From contig JAEZRP010000022.1 of NCBI GenBank assembly GCA_023444095.1, forward strand, positions 248,001 through 312,000: a stretch of 64,000 nucleotides of DNA, written 5' to 3'. Position numbers and translations under genes: made by a program. Below the pieces are notes generated by a model that saw only the letters and a list, made by a program, of their open reading frames with translations, did no database searches and had not been told where the DNA came from. The first letter of the stretch is position 1; every line of letters begins with the position of its first letter. Positions 1-9,483 of this stretch are shown one piece after another. The DNA is from Bacillota bacterium. GTDB taxonomy: Bacteria; Bacillota; Clostridia; Christensenellales; Aristaeellaceae.

Positions 1-2
1 TC

Positions 3-671
3 GAGAACCAGCTCACGGAGCCATTGCGCATCCATCGCGGGCTCTCGAAGGCCGAGGCGCGCCTCAAGGCGCTCGAGCTTCTCCGGCGCGTGGAGATTCC
101 GAACCCAGAGGAGCGGCTCAGGCAGTATCCGCACGAATTTTCGGGCGGCATGCGCCAGCGGGTCATGATCGCCATGGCGGTCGCCTGCCAGCCGAAGCTC
201 GTCATCGCGGACGAGCCGACGACCGCGCTCGACGTGACGATCCAGGCACAGGTTCTGGAGCTTTTAAACGGCCTCAAGAACGACACGAACACCTCCATCG
301 TCATGATCACGCACGATCTGGGCGTCATCGCGAGCATGTGCAAGCGGATTCTGGTCATGTACGGCGGCATCATCTGCGAGCAGGGCACCGCGCGCGAGGT
401 ATTCTACGAGCCGAAGCACCCCTACACCTGGGGCCTTCTGCGCTCCATCCCGAAGATCACCGAGCGGAAGGGCGAAAAGCTCATCCCGATCAACGGAACG
501 CCGCCCGACATGCTGAGGCCTCCCAAGGGCTGCCCCTTCGCGCCGCGCTGCCGCCACGCCATGCCCGTGTGCAGGGCCTACCTCGCGCCGGAGACGGTTC
601 TTTCCGAGACGCACGCCGTCTCCTGTCACCTCATGCACCCCAAGGCCCCGAAGATCGAAAGGGAGGTGTGA
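3..671 (+). CDS. Peptide ABC transporter ATP-binding protein, DppD/OppD type (5' truncated)
   Basis: ATPase subunit that powers uptake of di/oligopeptides or a related solute at the inner face of the membrane. The reading frame is open to the left edge, so the Walker A part lies outside the window. Visible are the ABC signature (SGGMRQRV), Walker B ([12 protein letters not shown]), the H-loop (ITHDLG) and the C-terminal oligopeptide-ATPase tail with its cysteine cluster ([10 protein letters not shown]...MPVC). It ends 2 bases before the next ATPase gene, the usual DppD-DppF pairing. The substrate cannot be told from the sequence. Confidence 0.93.
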   Translation, partial: ENQLTEPLRIHRGLSKAEARLKALELLRRVEIPNPEERLRQYPHEFSGGMRQRVMIAMAVACQPKLVIADEPTTALDVTIQAQVLELLNGLKNDTNTSIVMITHDLGVIASMCKRILVMYGGIICEQGTAREVFYEPKHPYTWGLLRSIPKITERKGEKLIPINGTPPDMLRPPKGCPFAPRCRHAMPVCRAYLAPETVLSETHAVSCHLMHPKAPKIEREV

Positions 672-673
672 GA

Positions 674-1642
674 ATGGCGAGCGAGCCTCTCATTCAGGTC
701 AGAAACCTCAAAATGTACTTCCCGGTGGGGAACTCCCTGTTCGGCAGGCGGCGGACCCTGAAGGCAGTGGACGACGTGAGCTTCGCGCTCTCCCCCGGCG
801 AGACGTTCGGGCTGGTGGGCGAGTCCGGCTGCGGAAAGACGACCGTCGGGCGCACGGTGGTGCGGCTCTACGAGCCGACGAGCGGGCAAATCCTCTTTGC
901 CGGCGCGGACATCGCGCGGCTCTCCGAAAAGGAAGTCCTCCGGTACCGCAACCGCATGCAGATGATCTTTCAGGACCCCTACGCCTCCCTCAACCCGCGC
1001 ATGACGGTCTCGTCCATCGTGGCGGAGCCGCTCCGGTATCAGGGCGCGGACGCAAGCGAGATCAACGCGCGCGTGCGGGAACTGGTCGAGCGCGTGGGAC
1101 TCAAGGAGGACCATTTGAACCGCTATCCGCACGAGTTTTCGGGCGGCCAGCGCCAGAGGATCGGCATCGCCCGCGCGCTCGCGAGCAGGCCGGATTTCAT
1201 CGTGTGCGACGAGCCGATTTCGGCGCTCGACGTCTCGATCCAGGCGCAGATCATCAACATGCTCGAGGAACTCCAGGAGCAGCTGAACGTGACGTACCTG
1301 TTCGTCTCGCACGACCTTTCGATGGTCCGGCACATCTCCCACCGCGTAGCGGTGATGTACCTGGGCCGCATCGTGGAGATGGCGCCGGTCAACGAGCTTT
1401 ACGCGAACATGCTCCACCCCTACACCAAGGCGCTCATGTCCGCGGTTCCCGTCGCGGACCCCGACGCGGCCGCAAAGTCGAGCCGGATCGTGCTGCAGGG
1501 GGACGTGCCCGCGCCCATCGATCCGCCGAGCGGATGCGCCTTCCGCACGCGCTGCCCCTACAGCGTCGGGCGGTGCGCGAAGGAGACGCCGCATCTGCGC
1601 GAGATGGGCAGCGGACACATGGTCGCGTGCCATGTGGTCTGA
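674..1642 (+). CDS. Peptide ABC transporter ATP-binding protein, DppF/OppF type
   Basis: Second ATPase of the transporter, 322 aa, full length for the family. Walker A (GESGCGKTT), Q-loop ([15 protein letters not shown]), signature ([14 protein letters not shown]), Walker B ([12 protein letters not shown]) and H-loop (VSHDLS) are all present, as is the oligo_HPY tail ([14 protein letters not shown]). The ATG at 674 has a GGGAGG ribosome binding site; a longer in-frame opening upstream is only overlap with dppD. It is the last gene of its operon, because a strong hairpin follows. Confidence 0.94.
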   Translation: MASEPLIQVRNLKMYFPVGNSLFGRRRTLKAVDDVSFALSPGETFGLVGESGCGKTTVGRTVVRLYEPTSGQILFAGADIARLSEKEVLRYRNRMQMIFQDPYASLNPRMTVSSIVAEPLRYQGADASEINARVRELVERVGLKEDHLNRYPHEFSGGQRQRIGIARALASRPDFIVCDEPISALDVSIQAQIINMLEELQEQLNVTYLFVSHDLSMVRHISHRVAVMYLGRIVEMAPVNELYANMLHPYTKALMSAVPVADPDAAAKSSRIVLQGDVPAPIDPPSGCAFRTRCPYSVGRCAKETPHLREMGSGHMVACHVV

Positions 1643-1662
1643 ACCGGAAGCCGATTGCCGTT

Positions 1663-1700
1663 GGACGCCCTGACCGGGAGGTCGGGGCGTCCCGCCTTTC
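1663..1700 (+). terminator. Hairpin terminator after the dppDF genes
   Basis: A 13-bp stem (1663-1675 with 1680-1692, one G-T pair) with a GGGA loop is followed by the pyrimidine-rich CGCCTTTCTCTC. It ends the transporter operon before the tdh promoter. Confidence 0.7.
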
Positions 1701-1734
1701 TCTCGGACAACAACGCCCGGAACCCCATTTTCGG

Positions 1735-1763
1735 TGGACGCGCCGCCCATCGCGTGCTATACT
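1735..1763 (+). promoter_or_regulatory. Promoter for tdh-kbl
   Basis: Extended -10 TGC-TATACT (1755-1763) with a poor -35 (TGGACG, 1735-1740) at 17 bp. The start would be near 1770, 45 bases before the tdh ATG. Confidence 0.5.
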
Positions 1764-1814
1764 TGTGGATGGAGGATTCTACCGGCTTGCGGCGGACGAG
1801 GAGGACTACATATC

Positions 1815-2852
1815 ATGAACGGCGAGATGTTCGCGCTGGTCAAGGCGCGCCCGGACAAGGGTCTGGATCTCATAAAGGTGCCCATTCCAAAGGTCGGTTA
1901 CGGCGAGGTGCTGATCCGCATCCGCAAGACCGCCATCTGCGGCACCGATCTGCACATCTACAACTGGGACGAATGGAGCCGACGGAACATCGTCCCGTCG
2001 CTGACCATCGGCCACGAGTATGTGGGCGTGATCGAGGAACTCGGCGAAGGGGTCGAGGGCCTGAAAGTCGGCCAGCGGGTGAGCGGCGAGGGCCACATCA
2101 CCTGCGGCCATTGCAGGAACTGCCGGGGCGGCAACGCCCAGTGGTGCAAGTACACGAAGGGCGTGGGCGTCAACCGGGACGGCGCGTTCGCGCAGTATCT
2201 GTGCCTCCCGGCCAAGAACGTGGTGCCCCTGGACGAAGGGCTTCCGGAGGACGTGGTGGCATTTTTTGACGCCTACGGAAACGCCACCCATACCGCGCTG
2301 GAGTTCGACGTGGTGGGCGAGGACGTTCTCGTGACCGGCGCGGGGCCGATCGGCATCATGGCGGCCGCCATCTGCAAGAAAAACGGCGCGCGCCAGGTAA
2401 TCATCACGGACATCAACGAATACCGGCTGAACCTCGCGCGCGAGATGGGCCTTTTTGCCATCAACGTGGCAGAAAACGATCTGGGAGACGTCATGCGCTC
2501 GCACCATATGGTCGAGGGCTTCGACGTGGCGCTCGAGATGAGCGGCAGCGATCAGGCGCTTCACCAGCTTCTCGATCACATGCGAAACGGAGGCAAGGTG
2601 GCGCTTTTGGGCATCTTCTCCCGGGACGCGCAGATCGACTGGAATCAGGTGATCTTCAAGGGGCTGACGCTGCAGGGCATCTACGGCCGCAAGATGTACG
2701 AAACGTGGTACAAGATGGCCGCGATGGTGGAGAGCGGGCTGGACCTTCTGCCGCTCATCACCCACCGCTTCCACTTCACCGATTTCGAGAAAGGCTTTGC
2801 CGCGATGAACACCGGGAAGAGCGGCAAGGTGATTCTGAACTGGGAGGAATAG
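1815..2852 (+). CDS. tdh: L-threonine 3-dehydrogenase
   Basis: Zinc-dependent medium-chain dehydrogenase that oxidises L-threonine to 2-amino-3-ketobutyrate with NAD+. The 345 aa match the family length. Visible are the catalytic zinc motif ([13 protein letters not shown] and GHEYVG), the four-cysteine structural zinc loop (CGHCRNC...WC) and the Rossmann glycines ([12 protein letters not shown]). The ATG at 1815 follows a GAGGA ribosome binding site. kbl starts 2 bases after its stop, and that pairing supports threonine over sorbitol or other family substrates. Confidence 0.93.
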   Translation: MNGEMFALVKARPDKGLDLIKVPIPKVGYGEVLIRIRKTAICGTDLHIYNWDEWSRRNIVPSLTIGHEYVGVIEELGEGVEGLKVGQRVSGEGHITCGHCRNCRGGNAQWCKYTKGVGVNRDGAFAQYLCLPAKNVVPLDEGLPEDVVAFFDAYGNATHTALEFDVVGEDVLVTGAGPIGIMAAAICKKNGARQVIITDINEYRLNLAREMGLFAINVAENDLGDVMRSHHMVEGFDVALEMSGSDQALHQLLDHMRNGGKVALLGIFSRDAQIDWNQVIFKGLTLQGIYGRKMYETWYKMAAMVESGLDLLPLITHRFHFTDFEKGFAAMNTGKSGKVILNWEE

Positions 2853-2854
2853 GC

Positions 2855-4036
2855 ATGAAATCCGCATTCGGATACTTTCAAAAGGCGATGGAGGACATCG
2901 AGGCCGCGGGCACGCGCAAGGGCGAGCGCGTCATCGTGACGCCGCAGCGCGCGCGGATCGACACGACGAAGGCGCGGGACCTTCTCAACATGTGCGCGAA
3001 CAACTATCTGGGGCTCGCGGACAATGAGGAGATCATTGAGGCGGCGAAGGCCAGCTACGACCGCTGGGGCTTCGGCCTTTCCTCCGTCCGGTTCATCTGC
3101 GGCACGCAGGCGCTCCACAAGGAGCTTGAATCGAGGATTTCGGCGTTTCTGGGCATGGAGGACGCGATTCTTTATTCCTCCTGCTTCGACGCCAACGGCG
3201 GGCTGTTCGAGGCGCTGCTGGGCGCGGAGGACGCCATCCTCTCGGACGAGCTCAATCACGCCTCGATCATCGACGGCGTGCGGCTGTGCAAGGCGCAGCG
3301 GCTGCGCTATCGGAATAACGACATGGAAAGCCTCGAGGAGAAGCTGAAGGAGGCCGCCTCCGCGCGCATCCGGCTCATCGCCACGGACGGCGTGTTTTCG
3401 ATGGACGGCTATGTGGCGAACCTTGCGGGCATCTGCGATCTGGCGGAGAAGTACGACGCGCTCGTGATGGTGGACGACAGCCACGCGGTGGGCTTCATGG
3501 GCGAAGGTGGGCGCGGCACGCCGGAGCACGCGGGCGTGATGGGCCGGGTGGACATCCTGACCGGCACGTTCGGAAAGGCGATGGGCGGCGCGTCGGGCGG
3601 GTACACCGCGGCGTCCGCGGAAATCGTGAATCTGCTGCGCCAGAAGTCGCGGCCCTACCTCTTCTCCAACACGCTCGCCCCCGCGGTGTGCGCGGCGACG
3701 ATCCAGGTGCTGAACATGCTGGAGGGCGGCGGCGAGGCCCGGACGCGCCTCAAGGAAAATACCGCGTGGTTCCGCGCCGCGCTCGCGGACGAGGGCTTCG
3801 ACGTGCCGGAGAGTACCCACCCCATCGTTCCGGTGATGCTCTACGACGCCCGCCTGGCCGCCGATTTCGCCGCGCGCATGCTGGAAAAGGGCGTGTACGT
3901 GGTGGCGTTCAGCTATCCGGTGGTGCCGCAGGGCAAGGCGCGCATCCGCACGCAGGTCAGCGCCGCCCACACCCGCGAGGATCTGGAATTCGCGGTCCGC
4001 TGCTTCCGCGCGGTCAAGCGGGAGATGGGATTGTAG
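2855..4036 (+). CDS. kbl: Glycine C-acetyltransferase (2-amino-3-ketobutyrate CoA ligase)
   Basis: PLP enzyme of the alpha-oxoamine synthase family, 393 aa. It splits 2-amino-3-ketobutyrate with CoA into glycine and acetyl-CoA. The PLP lysine lies in [13 protein letters not shown], and the N-terminal [11 protein letters not shown] and the HASIIDG stretch are typical. GGGAGGAAT precedes the ATG. With tdh it completes the two-step threonine-to-glycine route, which can feed glycine fermentation in anaerobes. Confidence 0.94.
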   Translation: MKSAFGYFQKAMEDIEAAGTRKGERVIVTPQRARIDTTKARDLLNMCANNYLGLADNEEIIEAAKASYDRWGFGLSSVRFICGTQALHKELESRISAFLGMEDAILYSSCFDANGGLFEALLGAEDAILSDELNHASIIDGVRLCKAQRLRYRNNDMESLEEKLKEAASARIRLIATDGVFSMDGYVANLAGICDLAEKYDALVMVDDSHAVGFMGEGGRGTPEHAGVMGRVDILTGTFGKAMGGASGGYTAASAEIVNLLRQKSRPYLFSNTLAPAVCAATIQVLNMLEGGGEARTRLKENTAWFRAALADEGFDVPESTHPIVPVMLYDARLAADFAARMLEKGVYVVAFSYPVVPQGKARIRTQVSAAHTREDLEFAVRCFRAVKREMGL

Positions 4037-4062
4037 CACAAGGAAGCGACCGCCTCAGAGGC

Positions 4063-4091
4063 GCGCCCCGGCGGGAGTCCCGCCGGGGCGC
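4063..4091 (+). terminator. GC-rich hairpin after kbl
   Basis: A perfect 13-bp GC stem (4063-4075 with 4079-4091) with a 3-base loop. No T run follows, so it may be a weak terminator or an mRNA-stabilising hairpin. Confidence 0.5.
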
Positions 4092-4147
4092 CGCGGAATC
4101 GGCGGATCAATGGCGAGGCGCGTACAGGCGCGCATGGAGCGGTGATG

Positions 4148-5326
4148 ATGGATCGGGAAGAGATCGCAAGGCTGGCAGAGGACGCATACGAGTGGACGGT
4201 CGGCGTCCGCCGCGCGCTCCATAGAATCCCGGAGCGCGGGTTTCAGGAATGCAAGACGCAAACATACATCTGCGGGGTGCTGGATTCGCTCGGCATCCCC
4301 TACGAGACGGAGCGCACGTGGGTGATCGCGCGGATCGCAGGCGCGCGCCCCGGTCGCGTGATCGGGCTGCGCGCGGACATCGACGCGCTTCCCGTGGAGG
4401 AGCCGGAGGGCTGCGCGTTCCGCTCGGAGCACGCGGGGATGATGCACGCCTGTGGCCACGACATCCACACAGCCGTCCAGCTCGGCGCCGCGAAGATTCT
4501 ATCCGGCATGCGCGACCGGTTCGCGGGCGCGGTGAAGCTGTTTTTTCAGCCCGCCGAGGAGACGGTGGGCGGCGCGAAGCCCATGGTTCTGGCGGGCGCG
4601 CTCGAAAACCCGCGCGTGGACGCGAGCTACGGGCTGCATGTACAGTCCCGGCTCCCGCTCGGCGCGGTCGAGACGCGAATCGGCTGTCTGAACGCTTCCA
4701 CGGACGACATCGATCTGACCATCGTCGGGCGGGGCGGGCACGCGGCGTACCCCGAGAACAGCGTGGACGCCATCGTGTGCGCGGCGCAGGTGGTCTCGGC
4801 GCTCCAGACGCTCGTCTCCCGCAACGTCTCCCCGCTCGCGAGCGCGGTTCTGACGTTCGGCACCATCGAGGGCGGGACGGCCCCGAACATCATCTGCGAG
4901 CGCGTAAAGCTGCGCGGCACGCTGCGCACCGCCGACCCGGAACTGCGCGCGCACCTGAAGACGCGCGTGCGGGAGGTCGCGTCGAGCGTGGCGGAGGCGT
5001 TCGGCGCGCGCGCGGAGGTGGAGATTCAGGACGGCTACGCGGCGCTCGTCAACCATCCGCGCGAGGCGCGGCTCGTTCTGGACGTGGCGGAAGCGCTGTT
5101 CGGCGCGGAGAACGCGGTGGTTAAGGAAAGCCCGAGCATGGGCGGCGAGGACTTTTCCTACTTCATCGAGGACCTGCCCGGCGCGTTCTATCACATCGGC
5201 GCGACCACGCCCGAAAACATGCCCGCGCCCGCGCTCCATTCCCCGCTCTTCTGCCCCGACGAGCGCTGCATGCTGACGGGGCTCATGATGCAGACGGCGA
5301 TCGTCCTGCGGGAACTCGGCATATGA
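4148..5326 (+). CDS. M20D amidohydrolase (aminoacylase/hippurate hydrolase type)
   Basis: Di-metal hydrolase of about 392 aa that removes acyl groups from N-acyl amino acids or related amides. Metal-site motifs are visible: RADIDALPVEEP, the MHACGHDIH motif near residues 99-107, FFQPAEETVGGA, a GLHV histidine and GGEDFSYF near the end. A GTG at 4142 and an ATG at 4145 are in frame, but GGAG at 4136-4139 best suits the ATG at 4148. Its stop overlaps the next start (ATGA), so it is co-translated with the glycyl-radical activase. Whether it supplies that enzyme's substrate is inference. Confidence 0.9.
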   Translation: MDREEIARLAEDAYEWTVGVRRALHRIPERGFQECKTQTYICGVLDSLGIPYETERTWVIARIAGARPGRVIGLRADIDALPVEEPEGCAFRSEHAGMMHACGHDIHTAVQLGAAKILSGMRDRFAGAVKLFFQPAEETVGGAKPMVLAGALENPRVDASYGLHVQSRLPLGAVETRIGCLNASTDDIDLTIVGRGGHAAYPENSVDAIVCAAQVVSALQTLVSRNVSPLASAVLTFGTIEGGTAPNIICERVKLRGTLRTADPELRAHLKTRVREVASSVAEAFGARAEVEIQDGYAALVNHPREARLVLDVAEALFGAENAVVKESPSMGGEDFSYFIEDLPGAFYHIGATTPENMPAPALHSPLFCPDERCMLTGLMMQTAIVLRELGI

Positions 5327-6183
5327 CAGGCACCCTCTTCAACATCCAGAAGTTCTCGATCCACGACGGCCCCGGCATCCGCACGACGGTGTTTTTCAAG
5401 GGCTGTCCGCTCCGCTGCCTGTGGTGCCACAACCCGGAGAGCCAGAATCCCGCGCCCGAGATGCTGATCGACGAATCCAGATGCACCCGTTGCGGCGCGT
5501 GCGGGGCCGTCTGTCCGTCGAAGGAGGCGTGCGTCTTCTGCGGAAGCTGCGTCGTCGCGTGCCCGCGCGGCGCGCGGGAGATCGCGGGGCGGGCATACAC
5601 GGTGGACGAGGTCGTGCGGATCGTTCTGCAGGACGAGGTGTTTTACAGGCAATCCGGCGGAGGCGCGACGCTCTCAGGCGGGGAGCCGCTTCTCCAGATC
5701 GACTTCGCGGAGGCGCTTTTATCCCGCCTCAAGACCGAAAAAGTGCACACCGCGGTCGACACCTGCGGCGCGGTCCCGTTTTCCTCGCTCGCGCGCGCGG
5801 CAAAGTACGCCGACCTGTTTCTCTATGACATCAAGCTCATGGACGACGAAAGGCACAGGCTCCATACGGGCGTCTCGAACCGGGGAATCCTCGAGAACCT
5901 CCGGAAGCTCGCGGCGATTCACCGGGGGATCCACATCCGCATGCCCATCATCGAGGGCGTGAACGCGGACATGGAGCACATCGAGGGGACGATCGCGTTC
6001 CTCTCCGGGCTCGGCATCGAAGAGGTGAGCCTCCTCCCCTACCACGACTTCGCGGCGAACAAGTACGCGAAGCTTCACAGGATCTACGAGGGCGAAAAAA
6101 TGAGCGCGCCGTCGAGCGAGAAAATGGAAGAATTCCGCCTGGCGTTCGCGCGCGCGGGCTACCGGGCCGGAATCGGAGGTTAG
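5323..6183 (+). CDS. Glycyl-radical enzyme activase (HypE-like radical SAM)
   Basis: Radical SAM activase, 286 aa, that installs the glycyl radical on its partner. The radical SAM cysteines CX3CX2C are C28, C32 and C35. A ferredoxin-like insert carries eight cysteines (C54, C57, C60, C64, C70, C73, C76, C80) for two auxiliary 4Fe-4S clusters. LSGGEPLLQ is the SAM-binding GGE motif. The dehydratase starts one base after the stop, which fixes the partner. The enzyme needs anaerobic conditions. Confidence 0.93.
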   Translation: MTGTLFNIQKFSIHDGPGIRTTVFFKGCPLRCLWCHNPESQNPAPEMLIDESRCTRCGACGAVCPSKEACVFCGSCVVACPRGAREIAGRAYTVDEVVRIVLQDEVFYRQSGGGATLSGGEPLLQIDFAEALLSRLKTEKVHTAVDTCGAVPFSSLARAAKYADLFLYDIKLMDDERHRLHTGVSNRGILENLRKLAAIHRGIHIRMPIIEGVNADMEHIEGTIAFLSGLGIEEVSLLPYHDFAANKYAKLHRIYEGEKMSAPSSEKMEEFRLAFARAGYRAGIGG

Positions 6184-6184
6184 C

Positions 6185-8536
6185 ATGCGGGGATATACCG
6201 AACGGACGAAGCGGCTCCGGGAGGAGAGCGTCTCCACCCAGCCGTACATCAGCCTCGAGCGAGCGCTTCTCGAGACGGAATTTTACCGGGAAAACCTCGG
6301 GAAGTACGAGACGCCCGTGCTTCGCGCGCTCAATTTCAACAACTACATGGAGAAGCGTAAGCTCTACATCGGAAGGGACGAGCTGATCGTCGGCGAAAAG
6401 AGCGAGGGCCCGCAGGCGACGCCCACGTACCCCGAAATCTGCGCGCACACCAAAGAGGACATGCGCGTCATGAACGCGCGAGAGTACATCCGCTTCGCCG
6501 TAACGGACGAGCAGATCGAAGTGCAGGAGCGCGAAATCCTGCCCTTCTGGCGCGGGCGCACGACGCGCGACGCGCTTCTTTCCGAGATGACGCCCGCATG
6601 GAAGGATTTGTACGCGGCGGGGATGTTCACGGAGTTCATGGAGCAGCGCGCGCCGGGGCACACCGTCGCGGACGGAAAGATCTACGAGAAGGGCTTCCTC
6701 GACTTCCGGCGCGAGATCGAGGCGGAAATGGAGAACCTCGACTTCCTGAACGACCCGGCGGCGCGCGAGAAGAAGGCGCAGCTTGAGGGCATGGCCATCT
6801 CCTGCGACGCCATCATGATCTACGGGAACCGCTATGCGGCGTACGCGCGCGCGCTGGCCGAAACCGAGACCGACCCCACGCGCAGATCGGAGCTGAATTG
6901 GATCGCAGCGAACTGCGACGTGGTGCCCGCGAAAAGGCCCGAGACGTTCGCGCAGGCGATCCAGATGTACTGGTTCGTGCACATCGGAATCACCACCGAG
7001 ACCAACACCTGGGACTCCTTCTCCCCCGGGCGGCTCGACCAGTACCTCTACCCCTTCTACCGGAAGGAGCGGGCCGCCGAGGCCCGGGAACTGCTCGAGT
7101 GCCTGTGGATCAAGTTCAACAACCAGCCCGCGCCGCCGAAGGTGGGCATCACCCTCAAGGAGAGCGCGACCTACACCGACTTTGCGAACCTCAATACCGG
7201 CGGCATCGACCCGTGGACGGGCGAAGACGGCGTGAACGACGTCTCCGATATCATTCTTAACGTCATGGACGAGATGCGGCTCGTGCAGCCGAACTCCAAC
7301 GTGCAGATCAGTCAGGGGACGCCGGACGCGTTTCTTCTGCGCGCGGTGGAAATTGCGAAACAGGGCTGGGGCCAGCCCGCCTTTTACAACACGGAGGAAC
7401 TGATTCAGGAGCTTCTGAACGCGGGAAAGACGCTCGCGGACGCGCGCTTCGGCGGCTGCAGCGGCTGCGTGGAGACGGGCGCGCACGGGCGCGAGGCGTA
7501 CATCCTGACGGGCTACCTCAACGTCCCGAAGGTGCTGGAGCTGACGCTCCGGAACGGCTACGACGCCCACACGGGCAAGCTGGTCGGGCTTCAGACGGGC
7601 GACCCGGCGGCGTTCGGGACATACGGGGAACTCTACCAAGCGTTTCTCCGGCAGCTGCGGTACGTCATCGACGTGAAGATCGCCGGAAACAACGTCATCG
7701 AGAAGCTCTTCGCGGAGCGCATGCCCTCGACGTTCATGTCGGTCCTCACGGACGGCTGCAAGGAGAGCGGGCGCGACTACAACGCGGGCGGCGCGAAGTA
7801 CAACACGCGCTATATCCAGGTAGTGGGCATCGGAACCGTCACGGACGCGCTCGCCGCGATCCGACACAACGTTTTTGACGAGGGGCGCGTCCCGATGCCG
7901 GAGCTCCTCGCCGCCCTCGAGGACGACTTCACGGGCCACGAGCGGACGCTGAACCTCGTTCTCAACCACACGCCCAAGTACGGAAACGACGACCATTGCG
8001 CCGACGCGATCATGAACGAGGTGTTCACATCCGTGCGGGACATGATCCGGGGCCGACGTGCCGCGTGCGGCGGCATCTACCAGATCGACATGCTGCCCAC
8101 CACCTGCCACGTCTACTTCGGCTCCGTGATGGGCGCGTCCGCGAACGGGCGGCGCGCGGGGAAGCCCGTGACGGACGGCATCTCCCCCGAGAAGGGCGCG
8201 GACAGGAGCGGGCCGACGGCGGTCCTCAAGTCCTGCGCGAAGATGGATCACGCGTCGACGGGCGGAACGCTCCTCAATCAGAAGTTCACGCCCGCCTCCA
8301 TCGCCGGGCCGGAGGGCACGGAGCGGCTCGCTGCGCTCATCCGCGCGTACTTCGAGCTCGGCGGCCACCACATCCAGTTCAACGTCGTCGACCGGGAAAC
8401 GCTCCGGGAGGCACAGCTTCATCCCGAGGAGCACCGCGATCTCATCGTGCGCGTGGCGGGCTATTCGGACTACTTTAACAACCTCGAAAGGGCGCTGCAG
8501 GACGAGATCATCGAGCGCACGGAGCAGGCGTTCTGA
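6185..8536 (+). CDS. hypD: Glycyl-radical dehydratase, probable trans-4-hydroxy-L-proline dehydratase
   Basis: A 783-aa PFL-like glycyl-radical enzyme. The radical glycine is G759 (RVAGYSD, 24 residues from the C-terminus) and the thiyl cysteine is C428 in GCVETG. From memory, C. difficile HypD has Cys434 and Gly765, also 24 residues from its end, so both positions shift by six here. The stretches MEQRAPGHTV, LWIKFNNQPAPPKVGITLKE and DMLPTTCH also resemble HypD. HypD removes water from hydroxyproline to give P5C. No P5C reductase gene is nearby, so another small hydroxylated substrate cannot be excluded. Confidence 0.85.
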   Translation: MRGYTERTKRLREESVSTQPYISLERALLETEFYRENLGKYETPVLRALNFNNYMEKRKLYIGRDELIVGEKSEGPQATPTYPEICAHTKEDMRVMNAREYIRFAVTDEQIEVQEREILPFWRGRTTRDALLSEMTPAWKDLYAAGMFTEFMEQRAPGHTVADGKIYEKGFLDFRREIEAEMENLDFLNDPAAREKKAQLEGMAISCDAIMIYGNRYAAYARALAETETDPTRRSELNWIAANCDVVPAKRPETFAQAIQMYWFVHIGITTETNTWDSFSPGRLDQYLYPFYRKERAAEARELLECLWIKFNNQPAPPKVGITLKESATYTDFANLNTGGIDPWTGEDGVNDVSDIILNVMDEMRLVQPNSNVQISQGTPDAFLLRAVEIAKQGWGQPAFYNTEELIQELLNAGKTLADARFGGCSGCVETGAHGREAYILTGYLNVPKVLELTLRNGYDAHTGKLVGLQTGDPAAFGTYGELYQAFLRQLRYVIDVKIAGNNVIEKLFAERMPSTFMSVLTDGCKESGRDYNAGGAKYNTRYIQVVGIGTVTDALAAIRHNVFDEGRVPMPELLAALEDDFTGHERTLNLVLNHTPKYGNDDHCADAIMNEVFTSVRDMIRGRRAACGGIYQIDMLPTTCHVYFGSVMGASANGRRAGKPVTDGISPEKGADRSGPTAVLKSCAKMDHASTGGTLLNQKFTPASIAGPEGTERLAALIRAYFELGGHHIQFNVVDRETLREAQLHPEEHRDLIVRVAGYSDYFNNLERALQDEIIERTEQAF

Positions 8537-8589
8537 AAAAAAGATGACCGCGGCCAAGGCGGATCGGCATGGTTCAAAAGGAGGCGGCA

Positions 8590-9483
8590 ATGCGAAAGCG
8601 CGCGGTCGGCATGGCGGTCCTGACCACGATTCTGTGGGCGGGCTCTTACATCCTCAACAAGCTCGCGTTCGAGGGCGGGATCGGCCCGCTGACGCTCTCC
8701 GGGCTCAGGTACCTCCTCGCTTCGCTCATCCTATTCGCGGCGGGCGCGGGCGGCGGCGCGAAGCGGGGCGGGGCGAGGCTGGAATTCCGGTACGTGGTGC
8801 TTCTGGGGATATTGGGCTACGCGGTGGCGCAGGGGCTCCAGTACATGGGGCAGTCTCGCCTGACGCCGACACAGTCGTCGCTGTTTCTGAGCGTCGGGAA
8901 CACGACGCTCGTCATGCTCGTCGACCGGCTTTGGCTGCGAGAAAACCAGACGGCCCGCGACCTCGCAAAGCTGCTTGTTCTGGTCGGCGGCATCGCGCTC
9001 TATTATTATCCGTGGGGCGCGGGCGCGCTCTCCCTCGCGGGGCTCGCGTTCATGCTGCTCTCTTCCGTGGGCTACGCGCTCAACATGACGATCAACCGGC
9101 GGCTGCTCACATCGCGCGGGACGGGCGCGCGCGAGCTGGTCGCGAAGCCCATGCTGTTCGGCGCGTGCGTGCTCGTCGTTGCCGGGCTCATCGTCGAGGG
9201 CTTGCCGACCGTGACGGTGCGGCTCCTTCTGATCCTTGCGTACCTGAGCGGGGTGAGCGGCGCGCTGGGCTTTTTCCTGTGGACCAAGAGCCAGGCCACG
9301 CTCACCGCGTTTGAATCGAGCGCCATCAACAATCTGATGCTCATCGAAATCGCGCTCATGGACTTCATCGCGTTTCGGCGCGCGCTCAGCGCCGCGCAGA
9401 TCGCGGCGATCCTCGTGATCTTCAGCGTAATCCTCTCCATCCAGAGAAGGCCAGGCAAAGGAAGTAAAAAGGATGCGGAATAA
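8590..9483 (+). CDS. EamA/DMT-family transporter
   Basis: Inner-membrane carrier of 297 aa with about ten hydrophobic helices in two EamA repeats, for example GMAVLTTILWAGSYILNK at the start and SGALGFFLWTKSQATL in the second half. Members export or import amino acids, nucleosides or other small metabolites; the substrate is unknown. The ATG at 8590 follows AAGGAGG, so the upstream ATG at 8569 is rejected. It lies 53 bases after hypD and may be co-transcribed. Its end overlaps the next gene by 11 bases. Confidence 0.87.
   Translation: MRKRAVGMAVLTTILWAGSYILNKLAFEGGIGPLTLSGLRYLLASLILFAAGAGGGAKRGGARLEFRYVVLLGILGYAVAQGLQYMGQSRLTPTQSSLFLSVGNTTLVMLVDRLWLRENQTARDLAKLLVLVGGIALYYYPWGAGALSLAGLAFMLLSSVGYALNMTINRRLLTSRGTGARELVAKPMLFGACVLVVAGLIVEGLPTVTVRLLLILAYLSGVSGALGFFLWTKSQATLTAFESSAINNLMLIEIALMDFIAFRRALSAAQIAAILVIFSVILSIQRRPGKGSKKDAE

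Noticed and set aside
5948..8590. An 880-codon open frame opposite hypD
   Set aside because: Antisense shadow of a clear glycyl-radical enzyme; composition His/Arg-rich without any domain.
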